Below, one piece after another: positions 1 through 10,572 of a stretch of 64,000 nucleotides of DNA (position 1 is its first letter; every line of letters begins with the position of its first letter). The stretch is taken from contig CP089454.1 in NCBI GenBank assembly GCA_026636295.1, positions 310,001-374,000 of the forward strand. The letters run 5' to 3'. The position numbers and the translations under genes were made by a program. Source of the DNA: Medakamo hakoo. Lineage: Eukaryota; Chlorophyta; Trebouxiophyceae; Coccomyxaceae. The notes beneath the pieces were generated by a model, which saw only the letters and a program-made list of their open reading frames with translations, was not told the origin of the DNA and ran no database searches.

Positions 1-1
1 C

Positions 2-1222
2 GCGTCCGCCAAGGCCGCGGACATCGTCGTCCCCGCGGGCGCGGCGTCCGCGCCGGCGGGCCCCCACGCCTTCGGCTGGCGGGACGCCGCGGACCTGGCC
101 GTCAAGTGGCGCCAGGTTGGCGAGCCGGCTGACCCCGTGCTGTGGGTCGACCTGCTGTCCAAAGCCGAGTTCGAGGCGGGCTTTGGCTCGCACACGCCCA
201 TGGTGACGGGCCCGACGGCGTGCGTGCGGTACGCGAGCATGGCGCCGCGGGCGCTGGCCCTGTTCAAGCGGATCGCCGCCGAGGAGGGCGGCGTGACGGA
301 CGTGGCGGGCGAACGCGTCCCGCTCCCGCCGGGGTCGGCCGCCGCGGCCGCGCTGGCCGCCGCGGACACGCCCGCCGACGCCTGGGCTGCCCTGGGCCGG
401 CTGGACTGCTGGGTGACCGTGCCGGTCGAGGCGTCGGGCCCGGCCGCCACAGGCTCGCCCGGCCCGTCGTCCCGGCCGTCCTCCCGGGCCGGCTCCCCGC
501 CGCCGCCGCTTGCCGGCACGCGCCTCACGCTCGCGGGCCTGCCGCCGTCGGCCGGCGGCGGCGTCGAATTCTCCATCCGCACGCCCGTCACCCCTGCCCG
601 CTGGGCCGCCTTCGACGCCGAGCTCACCTCCGCGTACACGGCCGTCCTGGCGGCCGTCCGGGACCGGGACGGCGTCGCGGCGGGCGGCGCGGCCCTGCGC
701 TTCGCGTACTATTGGTACAGTTTCATGCCGCTCGCGCGCGGGTCGGCGGCCGTCGGGTTGAGCCTCCTCCTCGCCATCCTGGCCGCGGCGGGCGCGCCCG
801 CGGCCGCGCCGCCCCCGCCCGGCGTCCAAGTCGACTGGGAAGCCATACTGACGTCGTCGCCCGCCGACTTTGGCGACGCTGTGCGCGGGTGGTTGCTGCC
901 CGACGCGGCCAAGGCAGAGGGTGGCGGCAGCAAACCCGGTCCCGCCTCCTTCACCCTGCCGGCCTTTGACCCGGACGACCTGCCGTCCGTGGCGACGACG
1001 CTGGTGACGACCCGGCACCGGATTGAGGCGCTCAACGGCCCGGGCGGCGGGCGGGTGGTGACGCACACCGTGGCTGGCAAAGGCGGCGGCAGTGGTGCGG
1101 GTAGTGACGAAGAAGAAGAGGCCGCCGACAAGAGAAGCTCTGGCGGTGGCAGCAGCCGGTTGGGCAGTGGTGGGAGCAGCAGCGGGCGTGGGGCGGCCGG
1201 AGGCCGTGGGCGCCGCGGTTAG
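2..1222 (+). CDS. SRFR1/TTC13-like TPR protein, C-terminal part (5' end outside window)
   Basis: The reading frame is open from base 2 to a TAG at 1220-1222 and gives 406 residues. Blocks shared with the C-terminal region of plant SRFR1 and animal TTC13 are visible: 'DPVLWVDLLSK', 'FGSHTPMVTG', 'FSIRTPVTPARW', 'YYWYSFMPLARGSAAVG' and 'GVQVDWEAIL'. The TPR repeats that define the family would lie upstream, outside the window. SRFR1 is known in plants as a nucleo-cytoplasmic adaptor in immune and transcriptional regulation; its job in algae is not known. The last 60 residues are Gly/Ser-rich with an acidic run and look disordered. No intron is seen in this part. The family call rests on remembered motif similarity, and the exact orthology is less sure. 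Confidence 0.8.
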   Translation, partial: ASAKAADIVVPAGAASAPAGPHAFGWRDAADLAVKWRQVGEPADPVLWVDLLSKAEFEAGFGSHTPMVTGPTACVRYASMAPRALALFKRIAAEEGGVTDVAGERVPLPPGSAAAAALAAADTPADAWAALGRLDCWVTVPVEASGPAATGSPGPSSRPSSRAGSPPPPLAGTRLTLAGLPPSAGGGVEFSIRTPVTPARWAAFDAELTSAYTAVLAAVRDRDGVAAGGAALRFAYYWYSFMPLARGSAAVGLSLLLAILAAAGAPAAAPPPPGVQVDWEAILTSSPADFGDAVRGWLLPDAAKAEGGGSKPGPASFTLPAFDPDDLPSVATTLVTTRHRIEALNGPGGGRVVTHTVAGKGGGSGAGSDEEEEAADKRSSGGGSSRLGSGGSSSGRGAAGGRGRRG

Positions 1223-1370
1223 AGTTGGCCGGAGAGAGCAGAGAGCAGAGAGCAGGTGCGCAGCAAGCAGAGACGGGGGTGGAGTTTTTTTTCGTTTCTT
1301 TGTCAAGTCGGGTGTCATTGTTTCCTTCATTCCCAGCGCGTGTGCGCGGACCACACCACCCACCCCCGCC

Positions 1371-3006
1371 ATGTCTTTCGTCCCGATTCTTGTCGCGCTT
1401 GGGACGTCCTGTGCGTTTGAGCTCAAGCGGGCGACGAGCTCGAAAGGCCCGGCGCTTGCGCCCGACGTGGCGGAGTTGAAAGCGTCGGAAGCGCGCTTGA
1501 AAAAACTGCTGACGGTGGGTTTTTGGTCTGACGCACGACAGGACCATGGCCTGATGCAGCGCGTGCTGAGGGAGGGAGGGACTGGCTCTATGCGCGGCGG
1601 GCGCGTGGCGCTCTCCAACGAGAGGCCCATGTTTTTGTTTCGGCGCGCATGCGACAGCCCGCCCGCCAGGGGTGTGCCCCGTTGGACGCGGGGACAGGGC
1701 CCGACACTCCTCACCCGCACCCGCGCGCACCCACCCACCCACCCACACCAGTCTCTGGAAAAAGAACTCGACAAAGAAAAGGCTTCCCGGTCTAAGGAAG
1801 CCGACAAGGCAGCCGCGGCGGCGGGCGCGGCCGAACAGCTGCGCCTGGTCCAAAAGGAGATGCGGGCCCGCATTGAAGCCGCGGAGAAGGAGGCGGCGGC
1901 GGCCAAGGGCAACGTGGCCGGGCTGGAGAAGAAGGTACGGCGGAGGGTGTGGGTGGGTGGTGGCGGAGGAGGGGCGGGAAACACGCACCGCGCCCCCTGA
2001 CTCTCGACCCACCCCCCCTCCGCCTCCCACCCACACCCCAACACAACAACAGGTCGCCTCCCTGGAAGCCGCCAACAAGGCCGCGACCGACCGCCTCGCC
2101 GCCGCTTTAGAAGCCCTGAAAGCCCAGGTGGCGGACGCCCTGGCCAAGCACGCGTCCGGCGGGTACGGCAAAGCCGGCGCGGCGGGGCTCGTGAAGCACC
2201 TCAAGGGCCTGGGCATCGACGTGGACGCGTCGCCGGAAGCCCTGGCGGCCCTGGACGCGGCGCCGGCGCGTGGGCCGGCGTCCGCGACGGTGGCGGCGCG
2301 CCTGGAACGGCTGACGGCCAAGGGGCGGGCGAGGCAAGAGGCGGCCGCCGCGGCCGCGGCCGCGGCCGCGCCGCGCTTGGAGCTGTCCGTCGACGGCGCG
2401 TCCTGGACGCGCCAGCTGCGCCTGGTGACGGACGACCCGGAGCGCATCGCCCGCGCCCTGGCCGCGGGCGCGGCCCGGGCGGTGTCCGCGGTGGGCGGGC
2501 CCGCCCGGGCGGCGGCGGGCTTGCTCATGCCGCCCGCGGCGGCCGCGGCGGCCGGCGGCGGTGGCGGGTGCGGCACGCCCGGCCCGCGCGTCGCGACGGC
2601 CACGCTGCCGCTGCCGGCAGGCCGGGGCGGCGCGGCCGCGCCGCCTAAAAAAGCGGCGCCGGCGCCGACGGCGACGGCCACGGTCACGCTCTCGCCCGTG
2701 AAGCCTGGCGCGAACACTGCGACGACCGCGGCCGCCCCGGCACCGACGAAGCGGCGGATGCTTGTCCTCCGCGCCGCCGCCGCGACCGCGCCTCCCGCCT
2801 CGCACGCCGTCACGGCCACGCCGCCGCCGAAAGGCGCCCGCCCAGGCTCGTCGTCTTCGCTGGACGCCCTGGAAGACGCGGCCCGGCCGGCGGGCGCGGC
2901 GGGCCCGGCCACGCCGCGGGGGGCGTCCGGTTTCTTGCCTGCGTTTGGTGTGGCCGGCAGCGCGGCCGTCGACGACGACTGCCGGGCGATCATGCCGCGC
3001 GGGTGA
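1371..3006 (+). CDS. Coiled-coil protein of unknown function
   Basis: Three exons joined in phase 0: 1371-1514, 1752-1934 and 2053-3006, 426 residues. I do not recognise the family. The N-terminus has a short hydrophobic stretch ('MSFVPILVALG'), which might be a weak signal anchor. It is followed by a charged heptad-like coiled coil running through exons 1-3 to about residue 150, with segments such as 'SLEKELDKEKASRSKEADK' and 'VASLEAANKAATDRL'. The remaining two thirds are Ala/Pro/Gly-rich and probably disordered apart from a short 'SWTRQLRLVTDDPERIARAL' block near residue 233. Splice sites are canonical (gtgggt...cag, gtacgg...cag) and the coiled coil runs unbroken across both junctions, which supports the model. 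It sits head-to-tail between the SRFR1-like gene and LON. Confidence 0.7.
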
Positions 3007-3244
3007 GGGATGATGGGCTGGTTGAGAGGGGGGGTACTGATATGGTGGGCCTGCCTGTGTGTGTGCGTGTGTGTGCGTGTGGTATGGGGATTGCGTGTGT
3101 GTGTGAAAAACGAAGGCGCGAGGCGTTGGATGGTCAGACAGAGGTTTGGCGGCCGGCGCGGAGCCGCGCTCGGCGCGTCGGAAAAAAAGAAGAAGAACTC
3201 GCGCGTTTTCTCTAGTGTGTATCTCCCGTTTCCAATCCTACTCG

Positions 3245-6200
3245 ATGCACCACCTCCTGCGCCGGGCCGCAGGCCGGGCAGCACCAGCCTTCTGGTTGTT
3301 GGTCGAAGCCCGGCCCCGCGGCGCGACGCGAGGCCCCTCATCATCGCCACTGCACTGCTGGCTCGCCGCCGCGCCGTTTGCGTCGTCGTCTTCTGCGTCA
3401 TCATCGGGGCGGGGCGGGCCCGGCGCCCGCATCTGGGACAGGTGAGGGAGTGGAGAGGGCGTTAGTCAGATTGGAGGAGGGGGAGGAGGAGGTGGGTGCG
3501 TGCTGGCGGCGCCGTCAGGAAACGCGCATCGGCGAGCGGTTTTTTCGCTCACGACCCGACGTCCATCCATCCCACCCACCCACCACCCACAGCATCCGCG
3601 GCAGCACGGGCCACCACGCATCAACGTCCCGCCCCCTCCTCACCCTCGTCCCCGCCGCTGCCGGACCCGACCGCTTGCGCGACGTGCTTGCCATCCCTCT
3701 GACCCGCCGCCCGCTGTTCCCGGGCGTGTTGATGCCCGTGACGGTCGACGACCCGGCGCTCGTCGCCCGCTTGGCCGCCCTGAAAGCCGAGGGCCGCGGC
3801 GGCGGGCTGAGCGCGCTGGGCGGCGGCCAGGTGTACGTGGGCGCCTTCTTGAAGAAGGAAGGCGACGGCGACGGCGACGGCGCCCTGCACGAGGTCGGGA
3901 CGCTGGCCCAAGTCCACGCGATTGCGGTGGCCGCGTCGCCGCTGTCAGGCGACGACGACGGGCGCGGCGGCGGCGGCGGCGGCGCGCGCCCCTCCCCGTC
4001 CGCCGCCGACGCTGCGGGCCTGGCCGCCACGTCCTCCTCCTCCTCCTCCGATGACGAAGAGGATGAGAATGGTGACGCCGCATCCGGCGGGCGTGCCGGC
4101 CGCCGCCGGGCGTCGGCCCAGCTACTGCTGCTCGGCCACCGCCGCGTCCGCCGCCTGGGGGCGCCCTCCCCGACCGACCCCCTGACTGTGACCGTCGCGC
4201 CCGTCCGGGACGAGCCCTACGACGCCGCGGCGGACGAGCTGCGAGCCACGGCTCTGGAGGCTGTCGCGACGCTCAAAGACCTCCTCACCATGCACCCGCT
4301 GTACAACGAGCAGTTGAAGGCCTTTGCCGCGGCCGGCGGCGACTTCCACGACGCGGCGCGCCTGGCCGACGTGGGCGCGTCCCTCACCTCCGCGCCGGGG
4401 GACGAACTGCAGGCCTCCGTCTTGGAAGAAGCGTCCGTCCCCGCGCGGGCGTCCGCTGCCCTCCTCCTCCTCAAAAAAGAAGTGGAGCTGTGCCGGCTGC
4501 AGGCGGACATCGGGCGCCGGGTGGAAGAGAAAATCTCCGCCGACCAGCGCCGCTACTTTTTAATGGAACAGCTCAAATCGATCAAAAAAGAGTTGGGCCT
4601 GGAGCGGGACGACAAGGCCGCCCTCGTCTCCAAGTTCAGGGAGAGGCTGGATGCGCGGGCGGCGCGGCCGGGCGCGCCCCCGCTCCCGCCACCCGCGTCG
4701 GCCGTCATCGAGGACGAGCTGGCGAAGCTGCAGACGCTCGACCCCGGCTCGTCCGAGTTTGCGGTCTCGCGCAATTACCTGGACTGGCTGACGTCCCTGC
4801 CCTGGGGCGCGGCCCGCCCGGACACGCTGGACATCGCCTCCGCCAAGACCGTGCTGGACGACGACCACTACGGCCTGAAAGACGTCAAGGCCCGCGTGCT
4901 GGAGTTCATTGCGGTCGGCGCCCTGCGCGGCCAAGCGGGCGCGACTGGCAAGATCCTGCTGCTCGCCGGCCCGCCCGGCGTGGGGAAGACGTCCGTCGGC
5001 CGGTCCATCGCCCGCGCCCTCGGCCGCGCTTTTTACAGGTTTTCCGTCGGCGGCCTGGCCGACGTCGCCGAAGTGAAGGGGCACAGGCGCACGTACGTCG
5101 GCGCCATGCCGGGCAAGGCCGTGCAGTGCCTGAAAGCGACGGGCGTGTCCAACCCGCTGGTCCTGATTGATGAGATCGACAAGCTGGGGCGCGGCTACCA
5201 GGGCGACCCGGCGTCGGCGTTGCTGGAGTTGCTGGACCCGGAGCAGAACAGCGCGTTCATGGACCATTACCTGGACGTGCCCCTGGACCTGTCGCGCGTC
5301 CTGTTTGTGTGCACGGCCAACGACGTGTCGACCATCCCGCCCGCGCTGCGGGACCGCATGGAGGTCATCCACATCGCCGGCTACACGTCCGCCGAAAAGG
5401 TCGCGATCGCGCGGCGGTACCTGGAACCGGCGGCGGCAGCGGACGCGGGCGTGCCCGCCGGCGGCGTGCTCCTGTCGGACGCCGCCCTGTCGGCCTTGGT
5501 GGAAGACTGGTGCCGGGAGGCGGGCGTGCGCAACCTGAAAAACCAGGTGGGCAAACTGTACCGCAAGGCCGCGCTGCGCCTGCTGGAGAGCGGGGCGGCG
5601 CTGCCGCCCGTGCGTGGAGACGGTGAAGGCGAGGACAGGGGCGGCGGCGAGGGCCCGCCGCCGCCGCCGCCGCCGTCCGCGGACGGCGCGCCGCCGCCGC
5701 CGCCGCACACGCCGCACGCGCCCGCGGGCCCCGGCGCGGCGACGCTCGTCGGCCAGCCCATCGCCATTGGGCCGGACGACCTCGCCCCCCTCATAGGCCA
5801 GCCGCCCTTTGCGGCGGACAGGCTGTACGGCGGGCCCGACGGGCCGCCCCCTCCTCCGGGCGTGGTGCTGGGCTTGGCCTGGACGGCGAGCGGCGGCGCG
5901 ACGCTGTGCGTGGAAGCCGCCGCGCCGGAGCGGGCCAAGGGCAAAGGCCGGCTGACGGCGACGGGCCAGCTGGGGTCCGTCATGTCCGAGTCCGCGTCCG
6001 TCGCGCACGCGTACGCGGCCGCCTTTTACGGGCGCATGGCGGAGGCGGGCGGTGCTGGCGGGACGCCGCCGCAGAAGAGCAAGGGCAAGGCGGCCGCGAC
6101 GACGCACCTCGGCCCCGCCACGCGCGCCCTCGCCGCGCGCGCCGCCGCCGACAAGGCCTTCTTCTCCGAGGCCGCCCTCCATTTGCACGTGCCCGCCGGC

Positions 6201-6536
6201 GCCACCCCTAAAGACGGGCCGTCCGCGGGCGTGACGGTCGTCACGGCGCTGTTGAGCCTGGCGCTCGGCGCGCCCGCCGACCCGGGCCTGGCCATGAGTG
6301 GGGAAGTGACGCTGACGGGCCGCGTCCTGCCCGTGGGCGGCATCAAGGAAAAGGTGCTGGCGGCCAAGCGGGCGGGCGTCACCCGTGTGGCGCTGCCCGC
6401 CGGCAACAAGAAGGATTGGGAGGAACTGGAAGAGGACGTGCGTGCCGGGATGGACGCGTCCTTCTTTGAAGAGTACGGCGGCGTCTTTGAGGCGGCGTTT
6501 GGTGGTGGCGAGAGTGGTGGGAAGGCGAAGGAGTGA
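3245..6536 (+). CDS. LON: Mitochondrial Lon protease
   Basis: Two exons, 3245-3441 and 3593-6536, joined in phase 2, give 1046 residues. Exon 1 encodes an Arg/Ala/Ser-rich presequence ('MHHLLRRAAGRAAPAF') typical of mitochondrial import. The Lon substrate-binding domain follows from about residue 85 ('IPLTRRPLFPGVLMPV'). The AAA+ module has Walker A 'GPPGVGKT' near 525-532 and Walker B 'LVLIDEIDK' near 588. The C-terminal protease domain keeps the Ser/Lys dyad: 'DGPSAGVTVV' (Ser about 943) and 'GGIKEKVLAAKRAG' (Lys about 984). Lon degrades oxidised and misfolded matrix proteins as an ATP-driven hexamer. Two low-complexity insertions are algal additions: Asp/Ser/Gly-rich near 190-230, and Pro-rich between the ATPase and protease parts. 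The C-terminus lacks a peroxisomal SRL-type signal, so this is the mitochondrial rather than the peroxisomal form. Confidence 0.95.
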
Positions 6537-6926
6537 GTGAGTGAGGTGTGTGTGTGTATGTGTGACGATGGCGCGTCATGGCTCGCTGGCCCTCAATCCG
6601 TGCGTGGTTTTGATTTCAGACGGCAGTCCAGGCGTTTTTGACCGGCCGGGTTGCGCTCCGAGCGCAGCTTTCTCAAACACGAGAAAAGCAGAGCCACGGC
6701 TCGTTCCGCCGTCCATCAGAACCCATGCCCGCCTTCCTCCACTCACCGCCCACGCGGACTCTGAGGCTAGGCACACAGCCGCCTGGGAGGCCGTGTCACA
6801 ACCGCGGGAGTGTCGCCGCCCGCCCGCTGCGGCCTCTACTAAGCCGCGCGACGGCCGCGAATGCCGACGGCGCAGACAAAATTGTTGACGTCCGTTATGT
6901 AGGCCTCTTTCATACCCCGCTCCGAC
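6537..6926. other. Intergenic stretch, LON to OCP3-like gene
   Basis: About 390 bases with no supported coding region. It begins with a TG-rich run just after the LON stop and must hold the LON 3' UTR and the promoter of the next plus-strand gene. A small non-coding first exon or an alternative start exon for the downstream gene could lie here. I found no ATG-to-GT exon in the right phase. Confidence 0.5.
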
Positions 6927-7975
6927 ATGGGCGGCCGTGTAGCGGACGGTGTTGTGTACCCGGGGAAAGCGGCAGAAAGAGGAGGGACCGCCTGCCCTCT
7001 CTCAGACGCCCTTTGCATGCGTCGCGGGCCGCCGGTGCTTGCTGTCGTTTTCGCTCAACCATCCACCCTTCCCATCACCCAAAAACAGCACGCCGCCAAG
7101 GCCGCCGCCGCCAAGGCCTACTACGCCAAAGCCGCCGCTGCGGGGGACGACAACCCGTCACCGCCACCACGGGCTGGCGGGAGCGCTGCGTCGTCTTCCT
7201 CCTCTCTGGCCTTCACGCCCGCCCCTCCCTTTGACCCGTCGGCCGGCCTGGAGCCCTGGCAGGTCGGCGTCCTCGCCGCCGCCCTGCTCAAGGGCAAGCG
7301 CAAGGTGTCTGTGCAGGCGGTCTGTGAAGAAGCCGACCTAGACCGGGCGTCCGTCCTGGCCTGGTTCAAAGCCATGGACGCCCTGCCGGGCGAGCCGGGA
7401 GCTAAAAGCTCGGCGCTGCAAGCCCTGGTCGCAGCCGGCACCGCCGACGCGGCCGTGTCCAGCCGGGCGCGGGCTTTGGCGGCCGCACGCGCCGCGGCTG
7501 AAGACGCAGCCGCAGCCGCTGCGGGGCGGGCGTGGTCCCCGCCACCGGCGGACCGGCGGTTTTCGGCGGCAGCCTTGGCGACCCTGGAAAAAGTTTTCGC
7601 AGAGGTGAGAGGTTAGAGGGGTGGGACGGAAGAGAAAGAACAACCCCCCCAAAAAAACTCACGCCCTCCTTTTTTCACACGCAAACACAGTCCCGCTTCC
7701 CCTCCGACGGCGTCATCGCCGGCCTGTGGGACCTGCACAAGATCCCGCGCGGGCGCGCGCTCGACTGGTTTGCGAGCAGGAGGCGCGAGGAGGCGGTGGA
7801 CAAGGAAGAGGTTGGTGGGGGTGGTGGGAGGGGTGGTGGGGGTGGGAGGGGTGGGGGTGGTGGGCGCGGGAGAGGGCGCGGCGGTGGGCGGGGGCGGGGC
7901 GGGGACGGGACGGCGTGGACGACGGGCGGCGGTGGCGGCGGTGGTGGAGGGCGTGGCAGGCGGGCGTTCCACTAG
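6927..7975 (+). CDS. Homeodomain-like protein, OCP3-like
   Basis: Exons 6927-7604 and 7691-7975 join in phase 0 to give about 320 residues. The junction completes a homeobox-type helix-turn-helix: 'RFSAAALATLEKVF' then 'SRFPSDGVIAGLWDLHKI' then 'ALDWFASRRRE', where WF..RR matches the homeodomain recognition helix. An earlier block ('LEPWQVGVLAAALLKGKRKV', 'LDRASVLAWFKAMD') looks like a second degenerate copy. This two-block layout recalls plant OCP3, a homeodomain protein tied to defence signalling and plastid RNA editing. The tail is almost pure Gly/Arg (RGG-like), suggesting RNA contact. The start is uncertain. The frame is open from ATG 6927, but the pyrimidine-rich 'acccaaaaacag' at 7077-7088 looks like a 3' splice site, so the true first exon may lie elsewhere. 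OCP3 orthology is a moderate inference. Confidence 0.6.
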
Positions 7976-8038
7976 GAGCGCCAAAAAAAAAAACGAGGGG
8001 AGGTTGAAAAAAAAAACGGTCTCACGCTTTGCCACTTC

Positions 8039-8046
8039 TATATAAA
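8039..8046 (+). promoter_or_regulatory. TATA box
   Basis: A perfect TATATAAA lies about 105 bases before the ATG of the MYB gene at 8151. It is conspicuous in such GC-rich DNA and is flanked by A-runs. Position and sequence fit a core promoter TATA element. This is inference from sequence only. Confidence 0.5.
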
Positions 8047-8150
8047 AAAATTGGGTGCTGCGCGCGGGAGACAACCGCCCACAAGGCGGCTCAACCCGCG
8101 CACCACTCCCTCTCAACTCCACCGTGGGCGCCGGCGGCCTGTCCACAAGC

Positions 8151-10112
8151 ATGGCGGGGGTGGCCGAAGAGGCCGTCGCGGCGTTGACGGCGGCCGTTCA
8201 GGCCGCGGATGCTGCGGCTGCCGGCTCGACCGGCACGCCCCCGCCCGCTGCCATTGAAAAAGGCGCGCCGTGGACAGAGGAAGAACACATGGCTTTTCTG
8301 GAAGGCCTGCGCGTGCTGGGCAAGGGACAGGTGCGTGTGTGTGGGCGCGAGGAGCGAGAGCGTGACCCGTGCGGGCGAGTGTGACCTGTGTGTGCGCGCT
8401 CGAATGGAGCGCTCCGCATGCTTTGGGCGCCGGAGCGCCAAGCGGCGTGGGACGGCACGCCCATCCCGCTCAGGCCCAGGCCTGGCGCGAAGGCTGAGGC
8501 GACCATTGAGTGGCGTGGCCTGAGGGTGGCGTCAGGCTCTGCGGCACCGCCGGTCACACGCGCGCCCTTTACCTTTTATTGCGTCGCGCTTCCCCTTCGA
8601 CGTCGTGTGAACAGCGGTGCGCCGGCGCGCGGATGTGCGCCGCCACCGCGGCGGCGCCCGTCCCTTGGGCCCTTGGATTCCGGGCCCATTGTGCCCCACG
8701 AAGCTCAGCCTTCAATCTGAGCTGGAAGGGGCGGTGTCGGAAGCACGTCCGACCCGCCCACGCCGGCCCCCCCCTTTCCGCGTGGCGTCGCCTTTTTGCT
8801 CTCGCTGCACGAGAGGGTTGCGGCGCGACGCCTCTCTCGCCCGCCAGCGGCCGGCGCGGCGCGCCTCACATGCGTCCCGCCCGCCCGGCGAGGGTCCGAG
8901 GAGTAGTTGCCGCCGCCCAGATGCGTGGGCCGGCTGGCCGGCGATCCGGCGGGGGGCGCCAGGGGGCGGGCATGCGGGGGCTCCCGCGCTGCCCCGTGCG
9001 CGCCGCAACGCCCTTTCCCTCCGCCCGCCGCAGAACAAACACTCACGCTGCCTGTCTCCCTCCTTCCCGCCCCTCCAACACACACCGCTCACACACCGAA
9101 GTGGCGCCACATCGCACGCCAGTACGTACCTACCCGCACCCCGACCCAAGTCGCCTCCCACGCCCAAAAGCACTTCATTCGACTGGCAGGCGCGGCGTCG
9201 GGCGCCCCCGGCCGGCGCCGCTCCCGCTTCTCCGCCCTGGAGCAGGCGGCGTACGCGGCCGGCGCCCTGCCGGACCCGTCTTTGACGGCGGCGCCCGCCT
9301 TGGAAGCCGCGGCTCGCCGCGCGGCCGAAGGAGGCGTGCCCCACCCGGGCGGCGTCAACCGGCGCAAAGCGGGCGTGGCCAAACGGCCGGGCGGCGGCGG
9401 CGGCGGCGGTGGCGGCGGCGGTTCCGCCCACCACCCGCCGCCCCAGCAGCGCTTTTACCGGCCGCCGGCCGCGCCTGCTCCTCCCGCGCCCGACGCGCAC
9501 GCGGCCTTGCTGGACTTGCCCGCGGCCTTAGCCGCCCTGGCGAGCGCCAACGGCGGCGCCAACGACCCGAACGCGGGCGCGGCGGCCGCGGCGGCGCTGA
9601 TGGCCCAGCTCGACCCGGCGACGGCCGCCGCCGCCGCCGCCGCCGCGGCCGCTGCCTTGGCCGCCGCCGTCCGCCAGGCGGGCGGCGAGGTGCCTGCTGC
9701 CCTCGCCGGTCACCACCACGTCCACCACTCTGAAGATTCGGGCGCGTCCACGGGCGCGGCCGCCTGGGCCGCGAGCGGGTCGGGCTCGGGCCAGGCCTGG
9801 CCGTCCGCCGCCGCCGCGCCGGGACCCTCTTACGTTCCGCCGTCCCGCCCCTCCGCCCGGCACGCCTGCCCCGCCACGCTGGACCGCCTGCGCGCGGGCC
9901 TGCTGGGCGCGGTGGCCGCCGCGGCCGCGGAGGAGGAGCGGAAGGCGGCCGCTGCCGCTGCCGCGGCCGCCCAGACGCAAGCCGCAGCCACCGCCGCTCT
10001 GAGCGCGGGCGTGCGGTCCGCCTTCCGGGCCACGTCCGGGTCAGGGGACGGGTCGCCGCCGGCTGAAGAAGAGGATGGCGGCGGCGGCGGCGGTGATGGC
10101 GGCGGCGAGTGA
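8151..10112 (+). CDS. Single-repeat MYB transcription factor, SHAQK[Y/H]F class
   Basis: Two exons, 8151-8330 and 9102-10112 (phase 0), encode 396 residues. The intron falls inside the MYB/SANT repeat. Exon 1 ends 'PWTEEEHMAFLEGLRVLGKGQ' at its -20 to -1 side and exon 2 resumes 'WRHIARQYVPTRTPTQVASH' followed by AQKHF, so splicing rebuilds the classic plant R1-type MYB repeat. Here the usual SHAQKYF signature reads SHAQKHF. In plants this class (CCA1/RVE and MYBS/KUA1 types) binds I-box or evening-element DNA and controls light, sugar or clock responses; the target here cannot be told. The rest is Ala/Gly/His/Pro-rich and probably disordered, with poly-Gly and poly-Ala runs. The 771-base intron is the longest in the window. 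Confidence 0.9.
8331..9101 (+). other. Long intron of the MYB gene
   Basis: This 771-base intron (gtgcgt ... ccgaag) is several times longer than its neighbours. Its acceptor is the rather weak 'ccgaag'. Within it I see no convincing exon: open frames on both strands lack recognisable protein features. It interrupts the DNA-binding repeat between the Trp-containing first helix region and the second. Confidence 0.6.
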
Positions 10113-10572
10113 GAGAGCGTTCCTTTTTTCTTTTTCCCTTCCCAACACTGTGTCCCCTCCCCTTTAGATCACCACCCCCCCTCCCCCCTCCTTTTCCCTT
10201 TCCCTTTCGGGCGACGTACGAACCCCCGGTCCTTGACGGCCCTCCTCCCCCCCTCCTTCTTGTACTCCTACAACCCCTTGTATGTGTGTGTGCGCTACCT
10301 AAACAACCGTTTGAGAGAGTGTTTGTGTTCGACAAAGAGTGTTTTTTCCCCTACCCCCTTTCCCCCCCCCTTTGTTTTCCGTCAAGCCCTCGTGCGTGGG
10401 GGCGTGTCTGGGAAAGGAGGGCCAGGGCGGAGCTGGAACAGCCACCATTCGTGGCCGCGCTCCCCCCCGTCTGTCCCCCTCCTCCCTTCAGTGTGTAAAG
10501 ACGCGCCCGATCAAAAAACGAGTCGCGTGGTGTTCCTGCATTTTTTTTTCTTGTTGCACCAAAACCAAACCC
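10113..10572. other. Convergent intergenic region, MYB and RRP45
   Basis: About 460 bases between the stops of two converging genes. The DNA is C/T-rich with poly-C and poly-T runs. A TGTAA at 10494-10498, the polyadenylation motif favoured by chlorophyte algae, could end the MYB transcript about 385 bases after its stop. No coding region is supported. Confidence 0.4.

Noticed and set aside
1032-3404. 790-codon minus-strand frame across the coiled-coil gene
   Set aside because: It spans several genes and introns of the other strand, is Arg/Pro-rich and has no recognisable domain; the plus-strand spliced gene explains the region.
4560-6188. Long minus-strand frame opposite LON
   Set aside because: It mirrors the conserved Lon ATPase and protease coding sequence and shows only Arg/Gly-rich shadow protein.
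8331-9101. Separate gene within the long MYB intron
   Set aside because: Open frames on both strands are GC-bias shadows, and no motif or splice structure supports a nested gene.
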